The translations under genes were made by a program, and so were the position numbers. Below, piece by piece: positions 8,346 through 17,499 of a stretch of 64,000 nt of DNA. The number at the start of each line of letters is the position of its first letter. Positions within the stretch are counted from its first letter, which is position 1. Source of the DNA: Pseudoglutamicibacter cumminsii (GTDB lineage: Bacteria; Actinomycetota; Actinomycetes; Actinomycetales; Micrococcaceae); assembly GCF_016907775.1 (NCBI RefSeq), contig NZ_JAFBCO010000001.1, positions 186,001 through 250,000 on the forward strand, read 5' to 3'. Below the pieces are notes generated by a model that worked only from the letters and a program-made list of their open reading frames with translations, ran no database searches and had not been told where the DNA came from.

Positions 8346-10079
8346 CTAGCGCACGCGCCAAGCGCTGGCGGCCTGCTGCTGGCGCCAGTATGCGGCGAAG
8401 CGGCCATCAAGGGCGAGCAGGTCCTCGATGCTGCCGTCCTCGATGACGCGGCCGGCATCGAAGAAGATGACGCGGTCGGCCTGGCGGATGGAGGACAGGC
8501 GGTGCGCGACGATGATGCGGGTGCGGGGCGTGGTCTCCGAGCTCAGGGCAGCGGCGACGGCGCGTTCGTTTTCGGTATCGAGCGCGCTGGTGGCCTCATC
8601 GACTAGCAGCACGGGGGCGCAGCTGAGCAGGGCGCGGGCGATCGAGACGCGCTGGCGCTGCCCGCCCGATAGCAGCGTGCCACCGTCGCCGACCATTGTG
8701 GCCATGCCGTCGGTGAGTTGCGCGGCAACGGCATCCACGCGCGCGAGTGCGGTGGCGCGCTCGATCTGCTCGCCGGTGGCGTGGGGATTACCGATGGAGA
8801 TGTTGTCCAGCAGTGTGCCGTCAAACAGGTACGGGTCTTGGAAGATGACGGCGATGAGGGCGCGGCGGGCGGAGGGAGTGAGCTCGGCGAGGTCCGTGCC
8901 CTGGATACGGATGCTTCCGGAGGTGGGCTGGTGGAGCCCGGCCAGCAGGAACAGCAGGGTGGATTTGCCCGAGCCAGAAGGCCCGACGATCGCGGTTGTG
9001 GTGCCCGGCTGGAAGGTGAGGTTCAGGCCGTCAAGCACGGGGCGCTCGCGCGTGGCGTCATAACCGAAGGTGACGTCGGCGACCTCGATCTGGGGAGCGG
9101 TTGAGAGGGTTGGTGTCGCGGTTCCGGGGTGCTCGCGCGGTGCGGCAAGCACGGTGTGGATGGTGCGCAGTGCGTTCGTGGTCAGTTGCAAGCCGGCGGT
9201 GATATCGGCCACGAGCGCCAGGGGCTCCAAGAAGCGGACGATGACGACGATGAGCGCGATCGCGGCGGCGGGGGAAACCTCGCCGGTGACGGCGCGGCTG
9301 ACCGCGAGGGCGCCGAGCGCAATGAGGGCGAGCTGGGTCAGCAGAGTGAAAACCAGCTGCTCGGGCGCGCGGTAGGCGAGCAGTCGACTCATCGCATGAG
9401 TGCGCGCGGCAAGTGCCTGGCCGACATGGCTGCTCTCGGTATCGACGCGGCGGGCGGAGCGCAACGCCTGCTGGGTGCGGGCGAACTCCAGGAGGCGCTC
9501 GGACAGCTGGGCGTGGGCGCGATCCGCGGCGGCGTCGGCGCTGCGCGCCAGGCGCATCGAGAGGACGAGGGCGCCAAGCAGCAGCGGCAGGAACGCCAGC
9601 GCTGCAGCGCCGAGCGTCGGAGAAAACCACAGCAGGCCGATGCCGATCGCGGCCGGAAGAATAAGGGCGTTCAGCAGCGGCGTCACCAGGTAGGCGATCA
9701 ACCCGACGAGTTCGGGACCGGTGGCAGCGACCGCCTGACGCGTGGTGGCCAGGTTATCGCCGGTCAGCCACTGCAATCGGATGGTGGTGATGCGCTCGGC
9801 GACGGTGTGCTGAGCGTGATCCAGCAGCACGAAGCCAACAGCGTAGGCGTGGCGGGCCGCGGCGCTATCGCACCCCCAGCCAAGCGCCGTAGCGATCGCG
9901 ATCATGGCCAGAGGGCGCCAGGCATCACCCGGCTGCGAGCTGAACAGGGCCGAGATGAGCGGAATGAGGGCGAGCGCCGCTGCGGCGCGTAGCGCGATAC
10001 TTAGCGCCGTGAGCGCCAGGTAGGGGGTGATATGGCGGCGCTGGGCCGGTGGCAGCAGGTTAATGAGCGTGCGGATCAT
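8346..10079 (-). CDS. irtB: IrtB-like ABC transporter subunit (siderophore import)
   Basis: A 577-residue half-transporter: an N-terminal six-helix exporter-type membrane domain (about residues 1-310), then an ATPase domain with Walker [10 protein letters not shown], signature LSGGQRQR, Walker B VLLVDEATSALD and the H-loop IIVAHRLSSI. Its start overlaps the irtA stop (ATGA), so translation is coupled. Length and pairing with a SIP-domain partner match mycobacterial IrtB (about 580 residues). IrtAB has an exporter fold but imports ferric siderophores of the mycobactin type; the siderophore used here is unknown. Confidence 0.85.
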   Translation of the reverse strand: MIRTLINLLPPAQRRHITPYLALTALSIALRAAAALALIPLISALFSSQPGDAWRPLAMIAIATALGWGCDSAAARHAYAVGFVLLDHAQHTVAERITTIRLQWLTGDNLATTRQAVAATGPELVGLIAYLVTPLLNALILPAAIGIGLLWFSPTLGAAALAFLPLLLGALVLSMRLARSADAAADRAHAQLSERLLEFARTQQALRSARRVDTESSHVGQALAARTHAMSRLLAYRAPEQLVFTLLTQLALIALGALAVSRAVTGEVSPAAAIALIVVIVRFLEPLALVADITAGLQLTTNALRTIHTVLAAPREHPGTATPTLSTAPQIEVADVTFGYDATRERPVLDGLNLTFQPGTTTAIVGPSGSGKSTLLFLLAGLHQPTSGSIRIQGTDLAELTPSARRALIAVIFQDPYLFDGTLLDNISIGNPHATGEQIERATALARVDAVAAQLTDGMATMVGDGGTLLSGGQRQRVSIARALLSCAPVLLVDEATSALDTENERAVAAALSSETTPRTRIIVAHRLSSIRQADRVIFFDAGRVIEDGSIEDLLALDGRFAAYWRQQQAASAWRVR

Positions 10080-12622
10080 GAGGTGGCCTTCGTCTCGGCG
10101 GCTGCCCAGAGTTCGGCGTAGCGACCGCCGCGTGCGAGCAGTTCCTCGTGCCGACCCTGCTCGATGATCTGGCCGCCATCGAGCACAACGATGGTATCGA
10201 CGCCAGTGATGGTGTGCAGGCGGTGAGCGATGAGCAGCACGGTGCGTCCGGCGGTCAGGCGGCTGACCGCCTGCTGGACGAGGTATTCGGATTCGGGGTC
10301 GGAAAATGCCGTCGCCTCGTCCAGCACGAGGATTGGGCAGTCGGCCAGCAGCGCACGGGCGATGGTGATGCGCTGGCGTTCACCGCCGGATAGGGCGATG
10401 TCAGCGCCCAGGATCGTGTCATAGCCGTCCGGTAGGGCGAGGATGCGCTCGTGAATGTGAGCGGCGCGGGCAGCCTGCTCCACCTCGTGCCGACTGGCAT
10501 CCGGGCGGGCGAGCGCGATGTTCTCGTGGGCGCTGGCGCGCACCAGTTGCGGATTCTGGAAGACGAAGCCAACCCGCGAATACAGCTGTGATGCCTCGAG
10601 CGTACGAAGATCGTGGCCGCCGATGCGGATTGCGCCGTCGGTCACGTCGTAGAACCGGGCAAGCAGGCTCGCCAGGGTGGATTTACCCGCACCGGACGGG
10701 CCCACGAGCGCAGTGATGGTACCGGGCGCCAGGCGCAGCGAGACGCCCGACAGCACGGGGGTAGACGCGTCGTAGCCAAAGCTCACATCATCGAACTCGA
10801 CGAGACCAGCGGGCCTCGGCGCGCTCGCCGCATGCTCGACCTCAGGCAGCGTGGACAGCTGCTCCTGGTCGAGCATGACCTGGATCCGGCGTGCCGCGAG
10901 CATACCGTCGCGCAGCGCCTGCAGACCGTAGCCGACGCCCAGTAGCCGCGCACCGAACGTCGTGCCAAGAAAGAGGAAGGGCAGCAGCGAGATCGGATCC
11001 ATCATGCCCGCGGTGATGAGCGCGGTGCCCACCACGCAGCTGAGGAACAGGAACGTCGCGGGGCGCGTGACCAGATCGATGAAGGTTTTGCGGCCGCTAA
11101 GCGGCTGCTGCCAGGATCGCAGGAAATCGAGGTAGTCTCGCAGGCTCCGGGTGAAGGGCGCGGCGGCTGCACCCCCGAAGACGCGCACGACGGCCTGCCC
11201 CTGCAGGTAGGCGTCAGCAGCGCTGGCCATCTGCTGGCGCCACTGCGGCGCCTGCACTACGCGCGGGCCCGACTGCGTCATCATGATGTACATGCCGATC
11301 AGGTAGGCGAGCACCGGCAGCAGCAGGGTGAGCGCCACCCGCCAGTCGATCACGAACAGGTAGCCCAAGACGGCCACAGGCGCGACGATGGCGCCGACCG
11401 CATCGGGCACCGCATGCGTGATGAGGTAGTGCATCGCCAGCGGATCATCGTGCACCAGCTGCTTGATGTGCGCCGCGCTGCGGGTATCGAAAAACCCGAG
11501 GGGCACGCGTCCGAGCGTCATCAGCAGTCGGGTGCGCAGGTCCTGACTGACGCGCGCATCGACGATGTGCAGCCAGGTCATCAGCCCGGTCGTGAGTAGC
11601 GCGCCCGCGATAAGGACCAGGCCGGCCCACCAGCCCAGGCGGATGAGCGCGTCGGTGCCGGCGCCGACGAGCAGCAGCCGGGCGAGTTCGACGAGCAGGA
11701 CGTAGGGGGCCAGCTGCGCGAGTGTGGCCAGCGCTTGCACGATCGCCGCCAGGATGAAGGTTGTGCGCAGCGGGGCGAGCAGGCGCCGACCGGCCTCAGC
11801 CCGCCACGTCCCGCTGATAGGCGCAGCCTCGCCGGCCGCAGGTACCTGCGCGGCGGCAGCCTCGGGCAGATCCTTGGGGCGTTTTTTGCCGAATGCCCGC
11901 CCATAACACCAGTAGGCGCGGGCTTGGATTTCGGACTTCGGGAAGCCAAAATCGTTCATCAGGCGGCGACGCACATGTTTCAAGCTGTCGGACTCACACG
12001 CCACCCACGCGCTCCAGTTCGACCAGTCCCGCGCAGCCAGTCCCGCCGCCAGGCTCGCCTCATCGACGCGCGGCACCCAATGCACTCGCGCGCGCGGATG
12101 CGTGCGGATTTCCAGCATGTGGTCATCGAGCGTGTGCTCTTCCAGGTACAGTTCGACCGGCAGCTCGGATGGAAGCACCTCGAGGATTGAATTGATGGCG
12201 GGCAGCGACGCGGCATCACCAATGACGAGGTATCCGTCGGGTAGTTCCTCGGGCAGGACGAAACCCGTCGAGCCGAGCGTAGTGACCGCGATGGTATCGC
12301 CCGGCTGTGCCTGGCTTGCCCAGCTGGAGGCCGGCCCGGCAGGTTCGTGCAGCACCACGTCGATCGCGAACTCACCGGTATCCGGGTCGGCCTCGACGAT
12401 GGTGTAGCCGCGCTGATGTTCCTGGTCGCTGCCGTCCGGATCGGGGAACCAGAACCGCAGCCAGGCCGTGGGCGCGAGAACGACCTCGGCAAGCAGACTT
12501 GCACTCACCAGGTGGATTCGCACGAAATGCGGGGCGAGGTAGGTCACGGCCGTGACTGTTGCGCTGTGGTCGCGCGCTCCAAATCCGCGCGTCAGCACGC
12601 CCTCAAAACCCCGTTTCGCCAT
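10076..12622 (-). CDS. irtA: IrtA-like siderophore importer with N-terminal flavin reductase domain
   Basis: An 848-residue fusion. Residues about 10-260 form a siderophore-interacting (SIP) FAD-binding reductase domain (FVRIHLVSAS, RGYTIVEAD, YLVIGDAASLPA, WVACESDS, ARAYWCYGRAF). Then come six membrane helices and an ATPase domain with GPSGAGKST, LSGGERQR, ILVLDEAT and the H-loop LIAHRLHTI. The fusion and length (mycobacterial IrtA about 860) are diagnostic: the transporter brings in the ferric siderophore and the SIP domain reduces the iron. The ATG at 12622 is preferred over 12628 because AGGAGG is eight bases upstream. An IdeR/DtxR box lies 30 bp upstream. No siderophore synthesis genes are in the window. 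Confidence 0.87.
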   Translation of the reverse strand: MAKRGFEGVLTRGFGARDHSATVTAVTYLAPHFVRIHLVSASLLAEVVLAPTAWLRFWFPDPDGSDQEHQRGYTIVEADPDTGEFAIDVVLHEPAGPASSWASQAQPGDTIAVTTLGSTGFVLPEELPDGYLVIGDAASLPAINSILEVLPSELPVELYLEEHTLDDHMLEIRTHPRARVHWVPRVDEASLAAGLAARDWSNWSAWVACESDSLKHVRRRLMNDFGFPKSEIQARAYWCYGRAFGKKRPKDLPEAAAAQVPAAGEAAPISGTWRAEAGRRLLAPLRTTFILAAIVQALATLAQLAPYVLLVELARLLLVGAGTDALIRLGWWAGLVLIAGALLTTGLMTWLHIVDARVSQDLRTRLLMTLGRVPLGFFDTRSAAHIKQLVHDDPLAMHYLITHAVPDAVGAIVAPVAVLGYLFVIDWRVALTLLLPVLAYLIGMYIMMTQSGPRVVQAPQWRQQMASAADAYLQGQAVVRVFGGAAAAPFTRSLRDYLDFLRSWQQPLSGRKTFIDLVTRPATFLFLSCVVGTALITAGMMDPISLLPFLFLGTTFGARLLGVGYGLQALRDGMLAARRIQVMLDQEQLSTLPEVEHAASAPRPAGLVEFDDVSFGYDASTPVLSGVSLRLAPGTITALVGPSGAGKSTLASLLARFYDVTDGAIRIGGHDLRTLEASQLYSRVGFVFQNPQLVRASAHENIALARPDASRHEVEQAARAAHIHERILALPDGYDTILGADIALSGGERQRITIARALLADCPILVLDEATAFSDPESEYLVQQAVSRLTAGRTVLLIAHRLHTITGVDTIVVLDGGQIIEQGRHEELLARGGRYAELWAAAETKATS

Positions 12623-12652
12623 GTGCATTCCCTCCTGTGCCGCGCCACAAAG

Positions 12653-12671
12653 TAAGGTGATCCTAACCTAA
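12653..12671 (-). promoter_or_regulatory. IdeR/DtxR iron box before irtAB
   Basis: On the minus strand, TTAGGTTAGGATCACCTTA matches 16 of 19 bases of the IdeR/DtxR consensus TTAGGTTAGGCTAACCTAA. It lies about 30 bp upstream of the irtA start, where bound repressor would block the promoter. Iron-repressed, low-iron-induced expression is therefore expected. Confidence 0.8.
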
Positions 12672-12705
12672 GTCGAGGGAGGGGTCAAATGCGTCGGCGC
12701 GGCGC

Positions 12706-13103
12706 CTAGGGCTGCAGGCTCGCCACCAGCTCGCGCACCCGAGCCTGAATCTCGTCGCGGATCACGCGCACGGTGGCAAGGTCCTGCCCAGCCGGATCGG
12801 CCAGCTGCCAATCCTCATAGCGCGTGCCGGGAAAAACGGACACGCATCGCCGCAGCCCATCGTGATGACGACGTCGGAGGATTGCACGTCCTCAGCCACC
12901 AGCACCCTCGGGCGCGCCGCGGCCAGATCGATCCCGACCTCCGCCATCGCCTCTCGTACCACGGGGTTGATCGAATCAGCGGGGGCGGAGCCCGCGGAGC
13001 GGACCTCAATGCGTCCGCCGGACAGCGTCTTGGCAAAAGCCGCCGCCATCTGGGAGCGGCCTGCATTGTGAACGCACACAAACATGATCGTGGGTCGGGT
13101 CAT
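12706..13103 (-). pseudogene. Arsenate reductase / low-molecular-weight phosphatase-fold protein, frameshifted
   Basis: The frame starts with the P-loop VCVHNAGRSQMA typical of thioredoxin-linked arsenate reductases and continues through VVITMGCGDACPFFP. There the frame is lost: the family's continuation, GTRYEDWQLADPAGQDLATV to LVASLQP, is in another frame and ends with TAG at 12706. One missing G in the CCCGGCACG stretch near 12827-12832 would explain it. It is either a decayed gene or a sequencing error. Neighbouring genes show similar damage, which favours decay. Confidence 0.8.
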
Positions 13104-13159
13104 AGCCCCATTGAACCGCAGGCGTGGGCAATGGCCAAGGCAGGGTTTAGCCTGGAAGG

Positions 13160-13917
13160 GTGAGCCTATGGCGCGACAAGCAGCAAGCCCGGGCGGCCGA
13201 GGTGCCGCCCTGGCTACTCGCCGTCCTTGCCATGCTTTCGGTCCAACTCTCGGAAGCCTTCGCCGTTGGCTTGATCAACGACGTCGGGCCGCGCGGGGCT
13301 GCCTGGCTGCGCGTGGCCGCCGGCGCCGTCCTCATCCTGGCAATCGCGCGCCCGCGCCTGCGCGGTATGACCTGGCGTGATGCCGGTCTCGTCACCGCCC
13401 TCGCCATGATCGGCGTCGTCTTACTGACCCGGCCCTGGATCGGTAACGTCGACGTCGTCGGCATCCTGTTCGCCCTCGGCTCCGGGCTCGGGTGGGCGCT
13501 GTATATCGTCTTAACCCAACGCGTCGGTGATCGGTTTTCCGGCATCAGCGCCCTCGCCTACACCATCCCGATCGTCGCCATCGCCTACGCGCCCATCGGG
13601 CTACCCGAGGCGCTGCCGTACCTGTCCCTGCCGGTCATCGCCACGGCGCTCGGGCTCGCACTCCTGATGCCGGTCATCCCTCTCGCCTTCGAAATCGTCG
13701 CGCTGCGTGCCATGGCCCCGGCCGCCTTCGGCACCCTCATGTGCTGGAGCCCGCGATCAGCGTGCTTATCGGCGCGATCGTCCTCGCCCAAGTACCGCTG
13801 CCAATCCAGGTCCTTGGCATCGTGCTCGTCGTCGCCGCCGGAATCGGCTCGGAGCGCTTCGCCGCCCGCGATGTGTCGCCCACGCCCATCACGTGGCCGG
13901 AGAGCGACGAAGCCTAG
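13160..13917 (+). pseudogene. EamA/RhtA-type exporter, internally deleted and frameshifted
   Basis: The frame from GTG 13160 encodes hydrophobic helices of an EamA (DMT) family exporter, possibly an amino-acid exporter like RhtA. Two lesions are visible. The protein jumps from the third helix region (MTWRDAGLVTALAM) straight to VVLLTRPW, leaving out about 60 residues normally present. After APAAFGTLM the frame breaks at about 13740, and the rest (EPAISVLIGAIVLAQVPLP to WPESDEA) is in another frame ending at 13917. The product cannot be functional as annotated. Confidence 0.8.
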
Positions 13918-14140
13918 GTCAGCAGGGCCCGCACCTTCGCGTCGGTCGCCTTACCCGAGATGACCGTGCCCTTTTCAAACAGCTCGATCACCCGCGGATT
14001 GATATAGGAATCGCGCGCGATCGCCGGCGTATTGTGTAGCCACTCGGCCGTCGTCTTGATCGCCGCCGTCACGGCCCCGCGAGAGGTATCGCCCGCCTTG
14101 GCCGCGCGCGACAGGGCCTGCGCCGCGACGGCAGCGAACA
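13914..14140 (-). pseudogene. DNA topoisomerase IB, C-terminal fragment
   Basis: About 75 residues, VAAQALSRAAKAG ... EWLHNTPAIARDSYINPRVIELFEKG, match the end of eukaryote-like topoisomerase IB, including the catalytic-Tyr neighbourhood (ARDSYINPRV). Similarity stops at about 14140, and the TIR-like gene begins 78 bp farther on. The N-terminal and most catalytic residues are absent. The fragment marks the edge of an insertion or deletion. Confidence 0.7.
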
Positions 14141-14217
14141 GACAATCGCGACCAGTTCCTAGTGGTCCTAGGACTCTCCTCTCGTCACCCGGGCAGTTAG
14201 ACACGTTGAATAAAGTC

Positions 14218-15072
14218 ATGAGCTTTCCGGCAACCGTTCTGCGCGTTCTCGTCGCCTCCCCATCCGACGTACCCGATGCCCGAGATGCAGTCGAGGGCGC
14301 TCTGCACTCATGGAATCGACTCCACGCGACGACTCGGAATGTAGTCTTACTGCCGTGGCGGTGGGAGACCAATTCTGTACCGCTGCTCGGAGGTCACCCT
14401 CAGGAGATCATCAACACCCAGGGAGTCGACGGAGCCGACATCGTGGTCGCGCTCTTCGGCAGCCGACTCGGCTCACCAACACCAGATGCAGTGTCGGGAA
14501 CAGTTGAAGAGATTGAGCGAGCAGTAAACAGCGGGAAACCGGTACACCTGTTTTTCTCAAGAGCCCCACTGCCTCATGACGTCGATACTGCGCAACTCGA
14601 GGGTCTCCGAAATTTCAAGAATGAAATCAAGGAGCGGGGACTGCTCGGAGAATTCGATGACATCCGTCAACTGGAGAACCAAGTCTGGGCTGCCGTCGAG
14701 CATGACCTAGTCAAAATCGATCTCTCCGTGGGCGGGGTGCGCCATGAGCCGCTCGGCGTCCGCTTCCGCGTCGAGTCAAAGAGCGAGCGACACGAAAAGG
14801 AAATTGACAAGCGCGGCAAGATCAAATACGAAACGAAACACTGGTTTGAGGTTACCAATACTGGTGATCTCGCTGCTGAAGCGGTGACCTTCGAAGGCCA
14901 AGCCGCATCGGGCCTTATGAGACTCCTTGTGGATGATCAGCCAATCACGCTGGAACCTGGGGTCATCTGGAAAGTGCCAGTCTCGTATTCGATGGGCACC
15001 GCAGGCACAAAGCTAACCGTTCACTGGGTCGAAGATAATGAAAAACAGTCGAAGACTTTCGACGTCCAATGA
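14218..15072 (+). CDS. TIR-like (DUF4062-type) protein with C-terminal beta-rich domain; possible defence effector
   Basis: A 284-residue protein. Residues 5-165 form a Rossmann-like TIR/DUF4062-type domain: VLRVLVASPSDVPDARDAV, the DIVVALFGSRLGSPTP strand-turn, SGTVEEIERAVNSGKPVHLFFS and a helical tail. Residues about 190-284 look like an Ig-like beta sandwich (HWFEVTNTGDLAAEAVTFEG, KLTVHWVEDN). Domains of this type occur in prokaryotic NAD-depleting or signalling defence proteins, with a conserved Glu after SGT as a candidate catalytic residue. ATG 14218 is chosen because upstream coding would run through the topoisomerase fragment; no clear ribosome site is seen. Function as an anti-phage effector is inference. 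Confidence 0.65.
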   Translation: MSFPATVLRVLVASPSDVPDARDAVEGALHSWNRLHATTRNVVLLPWRWETNSVPLLGGHPQEIINTQGVDGADIVVALFGSRLGSPTPDAVSGTVEEIERAVNSGKPVHLFFSRAPLPHDVDTAQLEGLRNFKNEIKERGLLGEFDDIRQLENQVWAAVEHDLVKIDLSVGGVRHEPLGVRFRVESKSERHEKEIDKRGKIKYETKHWFEVTNTGDLAAEAVTFEGQAASGLMRLLVDDQPITLEPGVIWKVPVSYSMGTAGTKLTVHWVEDNEKQSKTFDVQ

Positions 15073-15098
15073 AGCGCGAGGTTACGTCGGTGAACCAG

Positions 15099-16325
15099 TC
15101 AGGCAGCTAAATCGTAGTTCGCGCGCGTTTGTATCCGTCGTGGCATGAAAGTTTCAAAAAACGACAAAGACGCGAGCTTGTCGTGGAACCGGTTCAAGTC
15201 GTTACGCCGCTTACGGTCGCCCACACCCTCTGCCGTAAGGATCCCATCCAACTCGGCCTTCAGCTCATCCAAGAACAACGGACCGATCAGTTTATGAATG
15301 TTCTGCGGCGACGTGTAATGCATCCCACCGGAACGGCGAGTTTCCGGGTTCAGCGTGGACTCGAAAACACCGCCGAAAACCGTCGGGCTGATCTGCGACC
15401 AATCCGTGCCATCACTGACCTCCTCCAGCAGCACATCGACGATCTGCTGAGTGAACTGCGGAATCTCAACCTCCGCTTCAAACAACCCACCATTCACGTA
15501 CGGGAAAGCCTTCAACGCGTCCGAAGCATAAGGGTCACGATCTTCCGGCTTAGTTCGCAGGTAAACAAAAAGCTCCTTCAACGCGGGCCGAACACGATCT
15601 GCCGGAACCGGTTTGAGGTAGTTATAGAAAGCATCCTTCGCGAAAAGCCCGGCATCCTCAGCGAAAAGCAAGAAAACCAGCCGAACACACAACACGTTAA
15701 GCGAATGCTTGGAGTCTTCCGAATCCGGATCAATGTACTGGGCCCGCAAGAGGTCATAGACCCTACCGATCAACTGTCCCGCATCAAGGGACACCATCTC
15801 TTCACGCCGGCGGCGCTCCAGCTCAGGCTCCACCAGAAAATCGAGCAGATGCAACTGCTCCGGCAGTTCCTCCAAACGGAACTCTTCGTAGCCGTTCTCC
15901 GGGTCATTGGAGTCCAGATCGTGAATACGGAAACGGTCAAAGTCACACACGATGATCGTGTCTGGCCGTTCCGAATTGCGCAGAGAATCAGCGTAGTTCT
16001 TAGCCTGCTGATATGGGGTCACCATCTTGCCCTGACGCAGCTCCGGCTTATCGAGGCCCACACCCAAAGACTTCTGCTCCACCACAGTCTTGGCATCACG
16101 GATAACGACATCGATGAAGCCGCGCTGATTCGTTGAAGTCTCGAAACGGGCTGCGGTCGTCACATCAGTCATGCCTACGACATCACGCAACAACTCGAGC
16201 CAGAACGAGGCCGTATCGCCTTTCTCGTAGCCTCGGCCCTTCCACTTCTCAGCGAAAGCCTTAGCCCTCTGTACCCGCTGCATCCGCTCACGCTTCTCAG
16301 CGGCGTAATTCACGTCCCCAACCAT
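15099..16325 (-). pseudogene. MmeI-like type IIL restriction-modification enzyme, N-terminal part only
   Basis: About 408 residues match the N-terminal half of class I SAM-dependent methyltransferases of the MmeI type: a PD-ExK nuclease domain (FIDVVI ... VVEQKS), the helical spacer (SLNVLCVRLVFLLFAEDAGLF, AFPYVNGGLF) and the entry to the methyltransferase (ISPTVFGGVFESTLNPETRR, MHYTSPQNIHKLI). It breaks at KLASLSFF, exactly before the SAM-binding motif I expected there (DPACGSGNF), and ends in 18 unrelated residues. Methyltransferase and target-recognition domains, normally another 500 residues, are absent. It is probably dead. The start is the ATG at 16325; GTG 16334 is possible. Confidence 0.8.
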
Positions 16326-16461
16326 GGCCTGCACTCTCTGCCGTCCTCTAGTCAGCCTTCACATTCACAACAGGCAGAGGAGGCACCCGGTAGAGAGCCA
16401 TCGAACGCATCGCGGACATCCTGCCCTAGAGCATGATCGTACCGAACAACATCAATGCCAC

Positions 16462-16518
16462 CGATGACATTTGTCATCGCCTACCCCACACATCCTCACG
16501 TTTTCTCGTGTGTCATCG
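16462..16518. promoter_or_regulatory. Operator-like palindrome and extra half-site before the ABC operon
   Basis: CGATGACA-TT-TGTCATCG (16462-16479) is a perfect 8-bp inverted repeat. A third copy of TGTCATCG lies at 16511-16518, about 40 bp before the first gene. The operon encodes its own LuxR-type response regulator, so autoregulation through these sites is plausible but untested. Confidence 0.5.
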
Positions 16519-16557
16519 CCCTACCGGCGGGCTATCAGGCCTCCATAGAGTGAAAAT

Positions 16558-17484
16558 ATGAGTTCAATCATCGAAGTAAGAAACCTCGTCCGGCGCTACG
16601 GAGACTTCACCGCCGTGGACGGCATTGACCTCGATGTTGTCCCCGGGGAGATCTTCGGGCTCCTAGGCACCAACGGTGCAGGGAAAACCTCGACCCTCGA
16701 AATACTCGAAGGGCTCGCGAAACCCAGCGAAGGCCACGTGCGGGTCTACGGTAAAGACCCGGTGAAGGACCGCAAGAAGATCCGCCCCTACCAGGCCGTG
16801 ATGCTTCAAGAAGGCGGCTTCCCACCCGACCTCACCACCAAAGAGACGCTCACGATGTGGGCCGGGACGCTGTCCACTCCCCTCCCCGTAGACGACGTGC
16901 TCGCGATGGTGGACATGACCGACCGCGCCGGCGTCCGCGTCTCCGCCCTCTCGGGCGGCGAACGGCGCCGCCTCGACCTTGCTTGCGCGCTCATCGGCCA
17001 GCCGCGCCTGCTGTTCCTCGACGAACCAACCACCGGCCTCGACCCAGAGTCCCGCCGGCTCGCCTGGAACCTGCTACGCAAGGCCAACGAAAACGGCACC
17101 ACCATCGTCATCACAACCCACTACCTAGAGGAAGCCGAGCAACTGTGCGACCGGCTCGCGATCATGCACCGCGGACGCATCGCAACCTCCGGAACCCTCG
17201 CCGACGTCGTGGCCGGGCACCACTCAACCATCCGGGTAGGCGCCCGCCCTGACCTACCCCGCTTCAAGAACATGACCACAAGCGATGGAGTGACCGAGAT
17301 CCGTACCATGAACCTGCAACACGACCTGACCGAGCTACTTCTGTGGGCACGCAACAACAACGTGGCCCTGACCGATATCGACGCGCGCCACGCATCGCTC
17401 GAATCCGTGTTCCTCAGCATCGCCGACGAGCCCGCGACCTACGCCGCCGCGCAGGCTGACGCAGCCGCAACGCGGGACGCCTAA
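16558..17484 (+). CDS. ABC transporter ATP-binding protein (DrrA-type exporter)
   Basis: A 308-residue ATPase of the ABC-2 exporter class. Walker A is GTNGAGKTS near residue 38, the signature is LSGGERRR, Walker B is LLFLDEPTTGLD and the H-loop is TTHYLEEAEQ. A C-terminal extension of about 90 residues is typical of the drug/antibiotic exporter (DrrA) branch. The permease gene follows 15 bp downstream, then the kinase and regulator, so this is one operon. The substrate (antibiotic, lipid or peptide) is not evident. Confidence 0.9.
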   Translation: MSSIIEVRNLVRRYGDFTAVDGIDLDVVPGEIFGLLGTNGAGKTSTLEILEGLAKPSEGHVRVYGKDPVKDRKKIRPYQAVMLQEGGFPPDLTTKETLTMWAGTLSTPLPVDDVLAMVDMTDRAGVRVSALSGGERRRLDLACALIGQPRLLFLDEPTTGLDPESRRLAWNLLRKANENGTTIVITTHYLEEAEQLCDRLAIMHRGRIATSGTLADVVAGHHSTIRVGARPDLPRFKNMTTSDGVTEIRTMNLQHDLTELLLWARNNNVALTDIDARHASLESVFLSIADEPATYAAAQADAAATRDA

Positions 17485-17499
17485 AGATTGGAGAGCACA

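Noticed and set aside
10076-12622. Drug exporter
   Set aside because: The ABC half is of exporter type, but the fused SIP domain and iron box identify an IrtA-type siderophore importer.
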